A stretch of DNA of 64,000 nt from Novosphingobium taihuense. Lineage in GTDB: Bacteria > Pseudomonadota > Alphaproteobacteria > Sphingomonadales > Sphingomonadaceae. Below are positions 1-8,483 of the stretch, in pieces (the first letter of the stretch is position 1; each line of letters opens with the position of its first letter). The notes beneath the pieces are model-generated. The model had not been told where the DNA came from. It searched no databases and worked only from the letters and a program-made list of their open reading frames with translations. Made by a program: the position numbers and the translations under genes. The stretch covers positions 558,001 through 622,000 of the forward strand of contig NZ_VLKJ01000001.1 of NCBI RefSeq assembly GCF_007830315.1. The letters run 5' to 3'.

Positions 1-48
1 AACAGCGGCGAGACCAGCACCGAGCAGCTTTGCGCTTTCTGCGTCCAT
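1..48 (-). CDS. atpE: F0F1 ATP synthase subunit c, N-terminal fragment (cut by window edge)
   Basis: Only the first 16 codons lie in the window; they read MDAESAKLLGAGLAAV, the characteristic N-terminus of the proton-translocating c-ring proteolipid of alphaproteobacteria. The ATG at 48 is preceded on the minus strand by AGGAG with about 8 nt spacing, a strong ribosome binding site suited to the high c-subunit stoichiometry. It follows atpB by about 48 nt, consistent with an I-a-c-b F0 operon. The carboxylate-bearing second helix lies outside the window, so it cannot be checked. Confidence 0.9.
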   Translation of the reverse strand, partial: MDAESAKLLGAGLAAV

Positions 49-96
49 GTCAAAAACTCCTTTTTCTCAAAACCGTATGGGAAATTGTTGCGGATA

Positions 97-879
97 TCAG
101 TGAAGGTTCTCGGCGTCGTTCAGATAGACGCAGGTGAGCAGGGCAAAGACGTAAGCCTGGATGCCTGCCACCAGAAGTTCCAGCGCACAGATGCCGATCA
201 TCAGCACGAAGCTGGGAACAGCGGCGAGGAAGAACGTCCCCACCCCGGCGTTGGTGCCGGAGATGACGAAGCCCGAGAGCACTTCGAGCAGCACGTGCCC
301 GGCCATCATCGCCACGAAGAGACGCAGGCCAAGGCTGAACGGACGCACCATGAACGAGATCAGCTCGATCGGGAAAATGATCGGGATCATCGGAACGGGC
401 GTGCCGTGCGGCACGAAAAGGGAGAAGAAGTGCAGGCCGTGCTTGGCAAAGCCGACGCCGAGCACGATCGCAAAGCTCATCACGGCAAGCACGCCGGTGA
501 CGGTGAAGTGGCTCGTAGCGGTGAACGGGTGGACGCCAACCAGCGCCAGCGGCAGCAGGCCGAGCATGTTGGCAAACAGGATGAAGCCGAACAGCGAGAA
601 CACGTAAGGCAGGTACTTGCGGCCCGCCTTGCCGATGTTCGCCTGAAGCAGGTTGTCGACGAAGCCGGTCAGCCCCTCGACCGCCATCTGCCAGCGGCCC
701 GGAACCAGTTCGCGCTTGGCGCCACCGGCCACGAACACAAGCAGGACCACCGTGGTGATCGCCATCCACAGCGACGAGTTGGTGAACGCGATGTTGTAAC
801 CACCAATAGACCAGTGATCGGTCCCGAAAAGGGTCTCGATCGTGAACTGGTGAACCGGATCGACCTTGCCTTCGGCCAC
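97..879 (-). CDS. atpB: F0F1 ATP synthase subunit a
   Basis: Membrane subunit a of the F0 sector, forming the half-channels that carry protons to and from the c-ring. It is 260 residues from a GTG start at 879; a TTG two codons upstream (885) is possible, but the GGGG Shine-Dalgarno spacing and the family N-terminus MAEGKVDP favour the GTG. The sequence is strongly hydrophobic with five to six helices. The essential arginine lies in SLGLRLFVAMMAGH (Arg186 by this start, equivalent to E. coli aArg210), followed nine residues later by His where E. coli has Glu219, as is common in alphaproteobacteria and mitochondria. It sits between atpI and atpE. Confidence 0.96.
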   Translation of the reverse strand: MAEGKVDPVHQFTIETLFGTDHWSIGGYNIAFTNSSLWMAITTVVLLVFVAGGAKRELVPGRWQMAVEGLTGFVDNLLQANIGKAGRKYLPYVFSLFGFILFANMLGLLPLALVGVHPFTATSHFTVTGVLAVMSFAIVLGVGFAKHGLHFFSLFVPHGTPVPMIPIIFPIELISFMVRPFSLGLRLFVAMMAGHVLLEVLSGFVISGTNAGVGTFFLAAVPSFVLMIGICALELLVAGIQAYVFALLTCVYLNDAENLH

Positions 880-918
880 GCGCAAAACCCCGTATCACTC
901 GAATACAACAACAGCGCC

Positions 919-1239
919 CTATTCGGGGCGCCGGCTCGAAATTCGGATGATGTTCCGGAATGCCACGACGACCCCCATGAACAACATCACCAGCAACCCT
1001 CCAGGGGACGTACCGGCAAACTGGTCGATGACCCAGCCGATGAACGCGCCGCCTGCGAGACCCCCGATCAGTTCCGCCAGCACGCGGTTGCCCATGCGGT
1101 AATTCGCATCGGTTTCCCCGCCTGCCTTTGGCCGGTTGCGCTCTTCTTCCCGCTCTCGAAGGGCTTTCAGCCGCTTGTCGAGCGCGTCGATCCGCGCATC
1201 CTCGCCGATGGGCTCCATCTCGGACGGATCGTCATTCAT
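919..1239 (-). CDS. atpI: ATP synthase accessory protein I (AtpI/AtpZ family)
   Basis: A 106-residue protein with a charged, probably coiled-coil N-terminal half (about residues 1-45, rich in Glu/Arg) and two closely spaced membrane helices (about 53-74 and 79-97) separated by a short Gly/Ser/Pro turn. This is the AtpI/AtpZ layout; AtpI is reported to assist c-ring assembly and related proteins may affect Mg2+/Ca2+ uptake. It is the first gene of the F0 operon, 40 nt upstream of atpB, with a GGGGAAAAGG ribosome binding site. Family assignment rests on topology, length and position; detailed role is inferred. Confidence 0.85.
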   Translation of the reverse strand: MNDDPSEMEPIGEDARIDALDKRLKALREREEERNRPKAGGETDANYRMGNRVLAELIGGLAGGAFIGWVIDQFAGTSPGGLLVMLFMGVVVAFRNIIRISSRRPE

Positions 1240-1402
1240 GCCTTTTCCCCTGTCATTCCTACCGGCCGAAGCCAGTTGCCCGACAAAAAGTGCAGCACAA
1301 ACGACGGATGACCGCCGAGGGCGCCGCCCCCTTAGGCGGGGGGTATTCTTGAGTCAACCGTCACGAACCGTGTCTGGTCCAAGGTATCATCGCAAAAGCG
1401 AA

Positions 1403-1432
1403 CGCCCTTCCCCGCAGTTGCGAGAAAGGGCG
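1403..1432 (-). terminator. Hairpin terminator candidate after ydbL
   Basis: On the minus strand CGCCCTT pairs with AAGGGCG, extended inward by a further 6-7 pairs with one bulge. It is followed by TTCGCTTTTGCG rather than a clean T-run. It lies 35 nt beyond the ydbL stop and separates this operon from the upstream region of atpI. Confidence 0.5.
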
Positions 1433-1467
1433 GAATTGCGTTGGCGATTCGTATGCGAAACGAGAGT

Positions 1468-1866
1468 TCAGGGGCAGCGCGAATCCCGCAGCGGAGGACC
1501 GTTGCCACGGGTCTGCCACGAGCCATCGGGCGCCTGATACTTTTCGCCGGGCTTGGTCTGGGCAATCAGCAGGCAGCCCGAAGTCAGCGCATATTCCTCG
1601 ACCGTTGCCTTGTTGGCCTGAGCCTTCTCGGCATAGACGGCCTTGCGCTTGATATTGATGTCCTCGACCACGGCGCGCAGGGTCGGCGCGGGCGGCGTGA
1701 CATAGCCCAGGTAGCCGTCCATCTTCTCGCCTACCTGGCCCGAGGCGCGGGCTGCGGCATAGGCGGGGTCGCGGTTCTGCGCAGATGCGGGCACGGCAAT
1801 CGTGCCGAGCATGAGGCCCGTAGCAGCCAGCGCGGCAAGGCTCTTGCGCATTGAAACCATGGTCAT
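1468..1866 (-). CDS. ydbL: YdbL family (DUF1318) periplasmic protein
   Basis: A 132-residue exported protein with a Sec signal peptide (MTMVSMRKSLAAL..., cleavage likely after PASA, about residue 29). The mature part contains the YdbL/DUF1318 hallmarks: an early YAAARASGQVGEKMDGYLG segment, a central VVEDINIKRKAVY helix and a C-terminal cysteine pair. In E. coli ydbH-ynbE-ydbL form one operon; YdbH and YnbE are reported to build an intermembrane lipid bridge and YdbL modulates it. It lies 28 nt downstream of ynbE here, with GAGG eight bases before the ATG at 1866. An ATG five codons in (1851) is an alternative start. Confidence 0.88.
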   Translation of the reverse strand: MTMVSMRKSLAALAATGLMLGTIAVPASAQNRDPAYAAARASGQVGEKMDGYLGYVTPPAPTLRAVVEDINIKRKAVYAEKAQANKATVEEYALTSGCLLIAQTKPGEKYQAPDGSWQTRGNGPPLRDSRCP

Positions 1867-1894
1867 GTGTCCATCCTCAAACCATTACCGGACA

Positions 1895-2152
1895 TCAGAA
1901 AATGTCCGGGTTGCTTTCGATCGTGTTGTTGGCGTCCTGCGCCAGCCGATACACGACCTCCTGCTTGATGTTGATGTTGAGCTCGATGACGATCGGCTTG
2001 TCCGGCGCCTTCACCGAAATGCAGCCCCCCGTCGCCAGTCCCAAGACCAACGGCGCCGCCAGCAGAAGACGTCGCCCGAATTGTGATCCGCTTTTCCTCA
2101 TCCGAAAGATCGTCGCAGGGTTCGCGGATCGGGTCAATTCTATGCTCCTCAT
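1895..2152 (-). CDS. ynbE: YnbE-like outer-membrane lipoprotein
   Basis: The 85-residue reading begins with an ATGA overlap with the ydbH stop. An internal ATG at 2101 gives a cleaner lipoprotein signal (MRKSGSQFGRRLLLAAPLVL then GLATGGC); the residue at -3 of the lipid cysteine is Thr, so the lipobox is weak. The mature part, VKAPDKPIVIELNINIKQEV then a DxxN...F tail, matches the short YnbE family, whose beta strand is thought to extend the YdbH groove at the outer membrane. The conserved ydbH-ynbE-ydbL order supports the call; which start is used is unresolved. Confidence 0.85.
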   Translation of the reverse strand: MRSIELTRSANPATIFRMRKSGSQFGRRLLLAAPLVLGLATGGCISVKAPDKPIVIELNINIKQEVVYRLAQDANNTIESNPDIF

Positions 2153-5100
2153 GGCAGGTTTCCGCTTTCTGCAGGCTGAATGCCTTGTTGCGCTCCGGGC
2201 AGCACGATCACCGGCGCCCCACCGGGGCGCACGCCATTGGCCGAGCGATAGAGTGGCCGACCCTGCGCATCGACGAGGCCCAAGGTCCTGGGATCCTTGA
2301 CGAACGCCGGGTCGTACATCGCCTTGAACGAGGTGATGAGCTGGTAGAACGGCGCGCGGATGTTGACGTTGAACTGGATCGGCAGGTTGGCGACCTGCTT
2401 GGTGATGAAGTTCCGTTTCGTGCCAGCACCTTGCTTGACCCCGCCGAACTTGACGTTGGTAACGATCTCGCCCTCGAGATCGCCACGCATCGCGATGGTC
2501 ATCGTCTTGTAATCCAGCGATTTCAGCGCATCGAACGCGAAGTTGGCCATCGCCCCCATGTTCTCGTAGGTCAGCGCACCGACGTAGGACACGTTTCCGC
2601 CCGGCGCGCGCGAAACGAGCGTGCCCTCCTCGATCCGGCCGCCGTTGGCGTCGAAAATCAGTGGGAACTGTCCGTCGAAAGTGCCTGTTGCGGCAAGATT
2701 TCCCAGTTCCATCTTCTCGATGAACTTGGCCGCGTCGATGCCGATGACGGTCAGCGTGTAGCGGCGGGCTTCAGCAAGGCCGAGACGCAAGTCGGTGGGT
2801 TCAAGGACGAGGGTTCCGCCCAGGAAGGGCCAGCGCGCATCGTGCAGTCTAAGCACCTGATCCGGCAGCAGACTTATGTCGACAACGCCCTCGGTCACTT
2901 CGATGCCGGGGTTGATCGAGGCGACGGTGAGCTTCTGGTGCGGGGCGGTGACCATGCCGAGCAGGTCGGTGAACTGGAGGCTCCCTTTCAGACCCTTCAC
3001 GGGACCGAAAGCCGCTGCAAGATCAAGACCTTGCGTGCCGAACGTGCCAGTGCTCGTGACCCCGCGCGCGTTCCAGTCGATCGCTCCGTTTCCGGTGACC
3101 TTGCCATTGACGTTGGCGACGACACCCAGCGCAAGCCGGGTCAGCTGAGCGGGCTGGAAACCCTTGTCGAACAAGAGGTTGTCAACGACGAGATCGGCGT
3201 GGCCGGTGCTGGTGGCGAGATCGTGGCGGATGGCGACGGCGGCAACTTCACGCGAGGTCTTCGCTTCGCGCAACAACGCATTGGCGGTTATGCGATTGTC
3301 CGCCAGCGTCAGCGTCGCTCCACTGGAATGCAGTTTCTCGAACCGGGCAGGGTCAAGCCGGTCGGTCAGATCGAACTCGGTGCCGGAAAGTACAAGCTTT
3401 CCATCGACATAGCGCCACTCACCCGAGGCATTCGAGATGTCCAGCGGGACCTGGGCGAGCTTGGCTCCAACTCCCCCATAACTCCCCCCCAACTCTCCCC
3501 CAACTCTCGCATCCAGATTGGCAACTGTCAGGAGCGTGGCGGTAGCAGGAGGTCCCAGTGCGACTTCGACCGAGGATGCTTTCAGCACTCCCGGCCAGGC
3601 AAATCCAACAGGCCCGCTGCGGACCGCCATCTGCGTCTCGCCAAGCTTGCCGGTGAGGTCGAGCGAGGGGGTGCCCGCCGCGACCTGCAGCCCTCTTGCT
3701 CCGTTGCGAACGATTGCGCTGCCGCCCGGCGGGCAGAACTGGAGCGCGTTGCCGTCCACCGCCATCTGGCCGAGCGTCAACCGGTCGAACCGCGCAGTCA
3801 CGCAGCGTTTCCACAACGCAAGCTCGCCCCGCGCGCCGTATGCGCCGTTGACGGGGAGCACGAGGTTCTGGACCGAACCACCGGGAATCACTCCGGAAAC
3901 CTGCGTAATGCCGGAAAAGCCGAGCGAGCCGTCGCGAACTTGTGCGATCATCATTTCCGGAATTGCCAGCGATCCACCGCCTGCGCGCCACGGTGCCATG
4001 GTCAGCCGGAACAACGCCTGCCCTGCCCGCCCGCGTTCCATTCGCCCGACGATTCGCGGGATTCCAGCGCCTCCGGTGGCGAAGTTGCCGGCGAGTAGTG
4101 GTGGGCCGTCCGCGCTGGCGGTGGCCATCTGGAATTTCGACACGGTGAGCAGCGCCTGTCCGCTGCCGCCAACCAGTTGCGCCTGCGGAATCACCGCAGA
4201 CATCGCGTCCCCGTTGCGGCGCAGCGCGATCTCGCCAGCGAGGCGGCTGCCGCGCTCCTCGCGCTTGAGGCTGGCGCGAAGCTGGGCGAGCATAGGGGCG
4301 AGGAGCGTTCCCGCCGCACTGCGCTCGCCCGAGGCAAGGGCCGTGTCGAGCGCGGTTCCCTGCCGCAGGCCCTGCCCGTCGATCGTGCCGCGGAACTCGG
4401 CCTTGCGGAACGATTCGCGCGTCCGGACCGATCCTTCGAGGCCAAGCAGGCCAAAGCGCACGCCGCCGCTGCTGACGCTGCCTGCATTGGCATCGACCCT
4501 GCCGGTAAGCGCGCCGTCGCGGTAGGCAAGACGGGTGTCGAGCGCCAATGTCTCTGCAGCAAGGCCGGGGGCAGCGAACTTTTCAGCGCGCACCGTGGCG
4601 CTGCTGGCGAGACCGGCGAAGGCCTTGTCGGCACGCGCGGATAGATCGGCCACCAGCGCGCCGCTGCCCACGCCATTGCTGCAGGTCAGGCGATCGAGCC
4701 GCAGCGGGCCGGTCAGCGAGGGTCGCTCATCCTGCACCGCGATGCGGCCGAAGAAGCGGGTGCCTTCGATCTTGCAGCCGCCATTCTCCAAACGGGGAGC
4801 GACGGCAGCGAGCGTTCCGGCAAAGCCGTTCTGCAGGGCACCCTTGCCGTCGAGCGACAGGCCGATCTTGCCCGAATCAGTCAGGATCAATCCGCGACCG
4901 TCTTGGACCTGCAGGTTCAACTTGGGCAGCGTGAACGGCGCGTTGTCGGTCTTCGGCGCGTAGATCACCTTGTCGAGCGCGCCGAAGCTCAGCTTTCCGT
5001 TACGGTATTGCCCGTAAATCCTTGGCGCGACGAGACGGATGGAGCCTACATACGGCACGCCAAAGCCATAGCGGATGCCTACTTCGACGCGTTCGACCGT

Positions 5101-5382
5101 CAGATCCGGGCGGCGTGGATAGCCGATCAGGACGTTGCGCAGAACCTGCGTGCCAGGACCGATGCTGTCGATCTCATAGGTGGCAGGAACGCCATAACCC
5201 TCGAGCTGGCCGACGATGATGCGGTCTGCGATGGAATTGCGCGAAAGCCAGAGGCCACCGAGGCCCAGCACGGCAATGGCGAGTGCCGACACGCCCACGC
5301 GCCTCATTCGGCGGCGGGGCGTAGGCGCCGGTTCCCTGCCCGATTCCGGGTCAGGTTCCGCCATTTCGAAACTATCTGCCAT
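2149..5382 (-). CDS. ydbH: YdbH, AsmA-like intermembrane lipid transport protein
   Basis: About 1077 residues from the ATG at 5382, which has an AAGGGGG site just upstream; a TTG at 5418 lacks one. After a short cytoplasmic basic stretch there is one membrane anchor (VGVSALAIAVLGLGGLWL), and the rest is a long Gly/Ala/Leu-rich beta-strand-repeat periplasmic protein as in the AsmA-like group (YdbH, TamB, YhdP). The C-terminal region (SLDYKTMTIAMRGDLEGEIV, then VANLPIQFNVNIRAPFYQL) is the most YdbH-like part. In E. coli YdbH spans the periplasm and partners YnbE in moving phospholipids to the outer membrane; the same role is inferred here from sequence layout and operon order. Confidence 0.87.
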   Translation of the reverse strand: MADSFEMAEPDPESGREPAPTPRRRMRRVGVSALAIAVLGLGGLWLSRNSIADRIIVGQLEGYGVPATYEIDSIGPGTQVLRNVLIGYPRRPDLTVERVEVGIRYGFGVPYVGSIRLVAPRIYGQYRNGKLSFGALDKVIYAPKTDNAPFTLPKLNLQVQDGRGLILTDSGKIGLSLDGKGALQNGFAGTLAAVAPRLENGGCKIEGTRFFGRIAVQDERPSLTGPLRLDRLTCSNGVGSGALVADLSARADKAFAGLASSATVRAEKFAAPGLAAETLALDTRLAYRDGALTGRVDANAGSVSSGGVRFGLLGLEGSVRTRESFRKAEFRGTIDGQGLRQGTALDTALASGERSAAGTLLAPMLAQLRASLKREERGSRLAGEIALRRNGDAMSAVIPQAQLVGGSGQALLTVSKFQMATASADGPPLLAGNFATGGAGIPRIVGRMERGRAGQALFRLTMAPWRAGGGSLAIPEMMIAQVRDGSLGFSGITQVSGVIPGGSVQNLVLPVNGAYGARGELALWKRCVTARFDRLTLGQMAVDGNALQFCPPGGSAIVRNGARGLQVAAGTPSLDLTGKLGETQMAVRSGPVGFAWPGVLKASSVEVALGPPATATLLTVANLDARVGGELGGSYGGVGAKLAQVPLDISNASGEWRYVDGKLVLSGTEFDLTDRLDPARFEKLHSSGATLTLADNRITANALLREAKTSREVAAVAIRHDLATSTGHADLVVDNLLFDKGFQPAQLTRLALGVVANVNGKVTGNGAIDWNARGVTSTGTFGTQGLDLAAAFGPVKGLKGSLQFTDLLGMVTAPHQKLTVASINPGIEVTEGVVDISLLPDQVLRLHDARWPFLGGTLVLEPTDLRLGLAEARRYTLTVIGIDAAKFIEKMELGNLAATGTFDGQFPLIFDANGGRIEEGTLVSRAPGGNVSYVGALTYENMGAMANFAFDALKSLDYKTMTIAMRGDLEGEIVTNVKFGGVKQGAGTKRNFITKQVANLPIQFNVNIRAPFYQLITSFKAMYDPAFVKDPRTLGLVDAQGRPLYRSANGVRPGGAPVIVLPGAQQGIQPAESGNLP

Positions 5383-5467
5383 CTGCCCCCTTCTTGCGCA
5401 TACCCATGGCTTGGGCAATGCACGGCGTAGAACGCGTTAGCGCCGAAGTGGTGCCCGCAAGGGACAG

Positions 5468-6208
5468 ATGGCCGACCAAACCCGACTCTTTCCTGAACAG
5501 GATCAGCCTTCCGGAAAAACCGCCGCAAATTTCGACGGTGGCGACCCGAGCGGCCACCGGGCGCGATTGCGCAGGCGCCTGATGGCGGGCGGTGACGATG
5601 CGCTCGCCGATCACGAGGTGATCGAATACCTGCTGATGGTCGCACGGCCGCGGATCGATACCAAGCCGATCGCACGTTCGCTGATCCAGCGTTTCGGCAG
5701 CCTTGCGGGCGTGCTGAACGCCGATCCGCAGGCGCTGGCCATGCACCCCAACATGGGCGAGACCAGCGCTGCGGCACTGCGGATCGTGGCACTGTCGGCA
5801 CGCAGACTGGCGAAGACCGTGGTGCGCGAGCAGCCGGTGCTGTCAAACTGGCAGGCGTTGCTCGATTACCTGCACATCGACATGGCGCATCTCAATGTCG
5901 AACGCGTGCGGGTGCTCTACCTCAACACCCAGAACATGCTGATTCTCGATCATCTGGTGGGTGACGGCACGCTTGACGAAAGCCCGATCTATACCCGCGA
6001 GGTGGTCAAGAAAGGACTGGACGTGGGCGCGGCGGCAATGATCCTTGTCCACAACCATCCCTCGGGCAGCCCGAAGCCGAGCCGTGCGGACATTCAGGTC
6101 ACGCAGAAGATCACCGAGGCCGCGCGCCTGATGGGCATGAGCGTGCACGACCACATCGTGATCGGGCGCGAGGGCTATACCTCGCTGAAGTCGCAAGGGT
6201 TGATCTGA
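5468..6208 (+). CDS. radC: RadC family protein (JAB/MPN metalloprotease fold)
   Basis: A 246-residue protein with an N-terminal helix-hairpin-helix-like part (DHEVIEYLLMVA... LIQRFGSLAGVL) and a C-terminal JAB domain. The metal-binding signature is intact: Glu in the preceding strand, then HNHPSG at residues 195-200 and Asp208 (His195, His197, Ser199, Asp208). The old name 'DNA repair protein RadC' is not supported by its biochemistry in E. coli; the catalytic JAB motif suggests a metallo-hydrolase. The ATG at 5468 has AAGGGA upstream. It is divergent from ydbH with about 85 nt between starts, so both promoters lie there. Confidence 0.93.
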   Translation: MADQTRLFPEQDQPSGKTAANFDGGDPSGHRARLRRRLMAGGDDALADHEVIEYLLMVARPRIDTKPIARSLIQRFGSLAGVLNADPQALAMHPNMGETSAAALRIVALSARRLAKTVVREQPVLSNWQALLDYLHIDMAHLNVERVRVLYLNTQNMLILDHLVGDGTLDESPIYTREVVKKGLDVGAAAMILVHNHPSGSPKPSRADIQVTQKITEAARLMGMSVHDHIVIGREGYTSLKSQGLI

Positions 6209-6210
6209 AG

Positions 6211-6245
6211 GGCAATCCTCTCGTGCTGGTGTCAGATTGCCTTTT
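6211..6245 (+). terminator. Terminator candidate between radC and the entericidin gene
   Basis: GGCAATC (6211-6217) pairs with GATTGCC (6235-6241) across a long 17-nt loop and is followed by TTTT. It starts just after the radC stop and overlaps the 3' end of the convergent entericidin gene. The long loop makes it a modest terminator. Confidence 0.4.
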
Positions 6246-6357
6246 CGCCAGCCTTGCCGACGGATTCTATGTCGCGGCCGATCCCTTGCACAGTGTTGCA
6301 TGCGGCAAGGGCAAGCGAGAGGCCGAGCGTGGCGAGGACCAGAACCTTGCGAACCAT
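6232..6357 (-). CDS. Entericidin A/B family lipoprotein
   Basis: A 41-residue lipoprotein precursor starting at the ATG at 6357, which has AAGGAG seven bases upstream; an ATG two codons earlier is too close to that site. The sequence MVRKVLVLATLGLSLALAAC ends in a perfect LAAC lipobox, and the mature peptide NTVQGIGRDIESVGKAGEKAI matches the tiny amphipathic entericidin family (EcnA/EcnB, a toxin-antidote-like pair in E. coli linked to stationary-phase lysis). Only one member is present here, so antidote or toxin cannot be assigned. It converges on radC. Confidence 0.85.
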   Translation of the reverse strand: MVRKVLVLATLGLSLALAACNTVQGIGRDIESVGKAGEKAI

Positions 6358-6512
6358 GTGCATTCTCCTTGGCGTTCGATGCGCGCGAAATATCTTGGCC
6401 AAAGGGGATGTGCAATCGGAAGACCGGGCACAGGCTTGCGACATGCGAGACGGTTGCCACGCCGAGCAGCCTTCGCCATCGTGATGCAGGGGCTCAAGTC
6501 ATCGGACAGCTG

Positions 6513-8390
6513 TTGCAACAAAGGCGGGAAATCGAGGGTCTGCGCGCGCTTGCGGTGATTCCCGTGGTGCTGTTCCATGCCCGCATTCCCGGATTTGGCC
6601 CCGGATTTGGCGGCGGATTTGCCGGGGTGGACGTGTTCTTCGTGATCAGCGGCTATCTGATCACCGCGACGATCCTCGAAAATCTTGCCGCCGGGCAATT
6701 CTCCCTTGTGGCGTTCTACGAGCGTCGCGCACGACGCATTCTCCCGGCGCTGCTGGCGGTCCTGATCGCGAGCGGCGTGCTCGCCTGGGCAGTGCTGATC
6801 CCGGAGGACTTTCGCAAGTTCTCGCAAGGGCTGGCAAGCAGCGGGGTGTTCGCCTCCAACCTGCTGTTCGCGCAGAAAACCGGATACTTCGACGACGACG
6901 AGGGCTTCCGACCGCTGCTTCATACCTGGAGCCTGTCGGTAGAGGAGCAGTTCTATATCCTGTTTCCCGCGCTGATCATCGTGCTGTGGAGGTTCGGGCG
7001 CGGGCGGATGCCCCTGATCCTTGCGGGGCTTGGCGTGCTGTCTCTGGGCCTGTGCCTTGCGCTGGCACCATCGCGACAGGAATGGGCGTTCTACCTGCTG
7101 CCGACGAGAGCTTGGGAGCTTCTTGCGGGGGCTGCTTGTGCCGCTCTGCCGGCGACGACCCGGCAGCGACCTGCGCTGGCGCTTTCAGGGCTCAGCCTGA
7201 TTTTCGGCGGGTTCATTCTGGCCGATGCTGCGACGGCGCCCGACTGGCGGCTGACTCTGCCGGTGGTCGGCGCGGCGCTGGTGGTGCGCCACGCGTCGCC
7301 GTCAGACCCTGCCGGACGACTGCTGGGCGCTGGGCCGCTCGTTGCCATTGGGGGTGCGTCTTACGGGATCTATCTCTGGCACAATCCGCTGCTGGCGTTC
7401 CTCGGCTATGTCTGGTGGGGCACCCCGCCTCTCCTGCTGACCGGACTTGCCATTGCGCTGTCCTTCCTGCTCGGGTTCGCCTCGCTCCATCTGGTAGAGC
7501 GGCCCATCCGCGCAAGGCGGTGGTTGGGATCGCGGCAATCGCTGGCATGGTTCTGTGGTGGCGGGCTGGTGCTGGCGCTTGCAGCCGGTCTTGCGGGACA
7601 CTTGGAGCGCCTGCTGCCTGCAAGCGCGGCGAGACGCAATGCGCTGCTTGCCTATCCGGCCGCCCTGCCCGAGCCTGCGACGAGCATTCCGGCTTCCGGC
7701 CAGCCCGTTCGCTACCTGCTCTATGGCGACAGCCATGCGCGGCAATACTTCACGGCGCTGAACCAGCGCGCGGCCCATGGCGCGATGCTGACCGACGCCG
7801 GGTGCTTCGCGCTTCCGGGCGTGACCAACTATGCCGGGGCAACCCTTGCAGCCACAGAATGCATGACGCAGCCTGATGCGCTTGTCCGCCTGGTGCGCGA
7901 GCGCGGCATCGGGACGGTCATTCTGGCGCATCGGTGGGACAGGATCCTGTTCGAGCAGGACAGCTTTCGACGGATCGGTCAGGCCTCGACAAGGGGGCGA
8001 GCGGCTCTCGAGGCAGGGCTGGACCGGCTGCGGGCGACGTTGCCCGAGGGTACGCGAATCGTGCTGGTCGGCAATGTCCCGACCGCAGCGCCAGCAGGTG
8101 TGGCAATGGCGGGCGGATACTTGCGCTGCCTTGCCTATATAAACGCGACGTGCCCTGCCGCCTTCCCGGCAGAACTGGCCGAGGGACACCGGATCAACCC
8201 GGTTCTGGCCGACTACGCCGCGCGGCATCAAGGCGTTTCGTTCTTCGATCCGGCTACGGTGCTGTGCGCAGGCGATCGGTGCGACGTGGTGCGCGATGGC
8301 CATGCGCTCTATGTCGATGACACGCACCTGACCCGGCGTTCGGCAGACGCGGTGGTCGCGCGAATGGTGCAGGCAACGGGCCGGTTTTGA
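6513..8390 (+). CDS. OatA-like membrane O-acyltransferase with SGNH domain
   Basis: About 625 residues. The N-terminal half is an acyltransferase-3 membrane domain beginning with the family signature RREIEGLRALAVIPVVLFHA and including FFVISGYLIT, FYERRARRILPAL and WSLSVEEQFYI. The C-terminal half is an SGNH esterase/transferase domain: GDSH near residue 405 (catalytic Ser) and DDTH near residue 601 (Asp-His). Such fusions O-acetylate cell-wall or surface polysaccharides, the membrane part passing acetyl groups outward; the acceptor is unknown here. The start is the TTG at 6513, chosen because the family begins immediately before RREI; no ATG fits and the ribosome site is weak. No glycan cluster surrounds it. 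Confidence 0.88.
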   Translation: MQQRREIEGLRALAVIPVVLFHARIPGFGPGFGGGFAGVDVFFVISGYLITATILENLAAGQFSLVAFYERRARRILPALLAVLIASGVLAWAVLIPEDFRKFSQGLASSGVFASNLLFAQKTGYFDDDEGFRPLLHTWSLSVEEQFYILFPALIIVLWRFGRGRMPLILAGLGVLSLGLCLALAPSRQEWAFYLLPTRAWELLAGAACAALPATTRQRPALALSGLSLIFGGFILADAATAPDWRLTLPVVGAALVVRHASPSDPAGRLLGAGPLVAIGGASYGIYLWHNPLLAFLGYVWWGTPPLLLTGLAIALSFLLGFASLHLVERPIRARRWLGSRQSLAWFCGGGLVLALAAGLAGHLERLLPASAARRNALLAYPAALPEPATSIPASGQPVRYLLYGDSHARQYFTALNQRAAHGAMLTDAGCFALPGVTNYAGATLAATECMTQPDALVRLVRERGIGTVILAHRWDRILFEQDSFRRIGQASTRGRAALEAGLDRLRATLPEGTRIVLVGNVPTAAPAGVAMAGGYLRCLAYINATCPAAFPAELAEGHRINPVLADYAARHQGVSFFDPATVLCAGDRCDVVRDGHALYVDDTHLTRRSADAVVARMVQATGRF

Positions 8391-8416
8391 CTCGCGACAA
8401 GGCACGTGCCCCTTGC

Positions 8417-8451
8417 CTTTGCCGCCCCTGCGCCCTAGCGGCGCGGCAAAG
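8417..8451 (+). promoter_or_regulatory. Hairpin between acyltransferase and purB
   Basis: CTTTGCCGC pairs with GCGGCAAAG over nine bases; there is no T-run after it on the plus strand. It could be a 3' processing end of the acyltransferase mRNA or part of the purB leader. No purine riboswitch core was recognised. Confidence 0.3.
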
Positions 8452-8483
8452 CTGCAGCACCAAGAATTTGCACGGAGTCGAAC

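Noticed and set aside
2083..4098. 671-codon plus-strand frame
   Set aside because: Antisense to ydbH; no domain, and its composition mirrors the reverse complement of ydbH codons.
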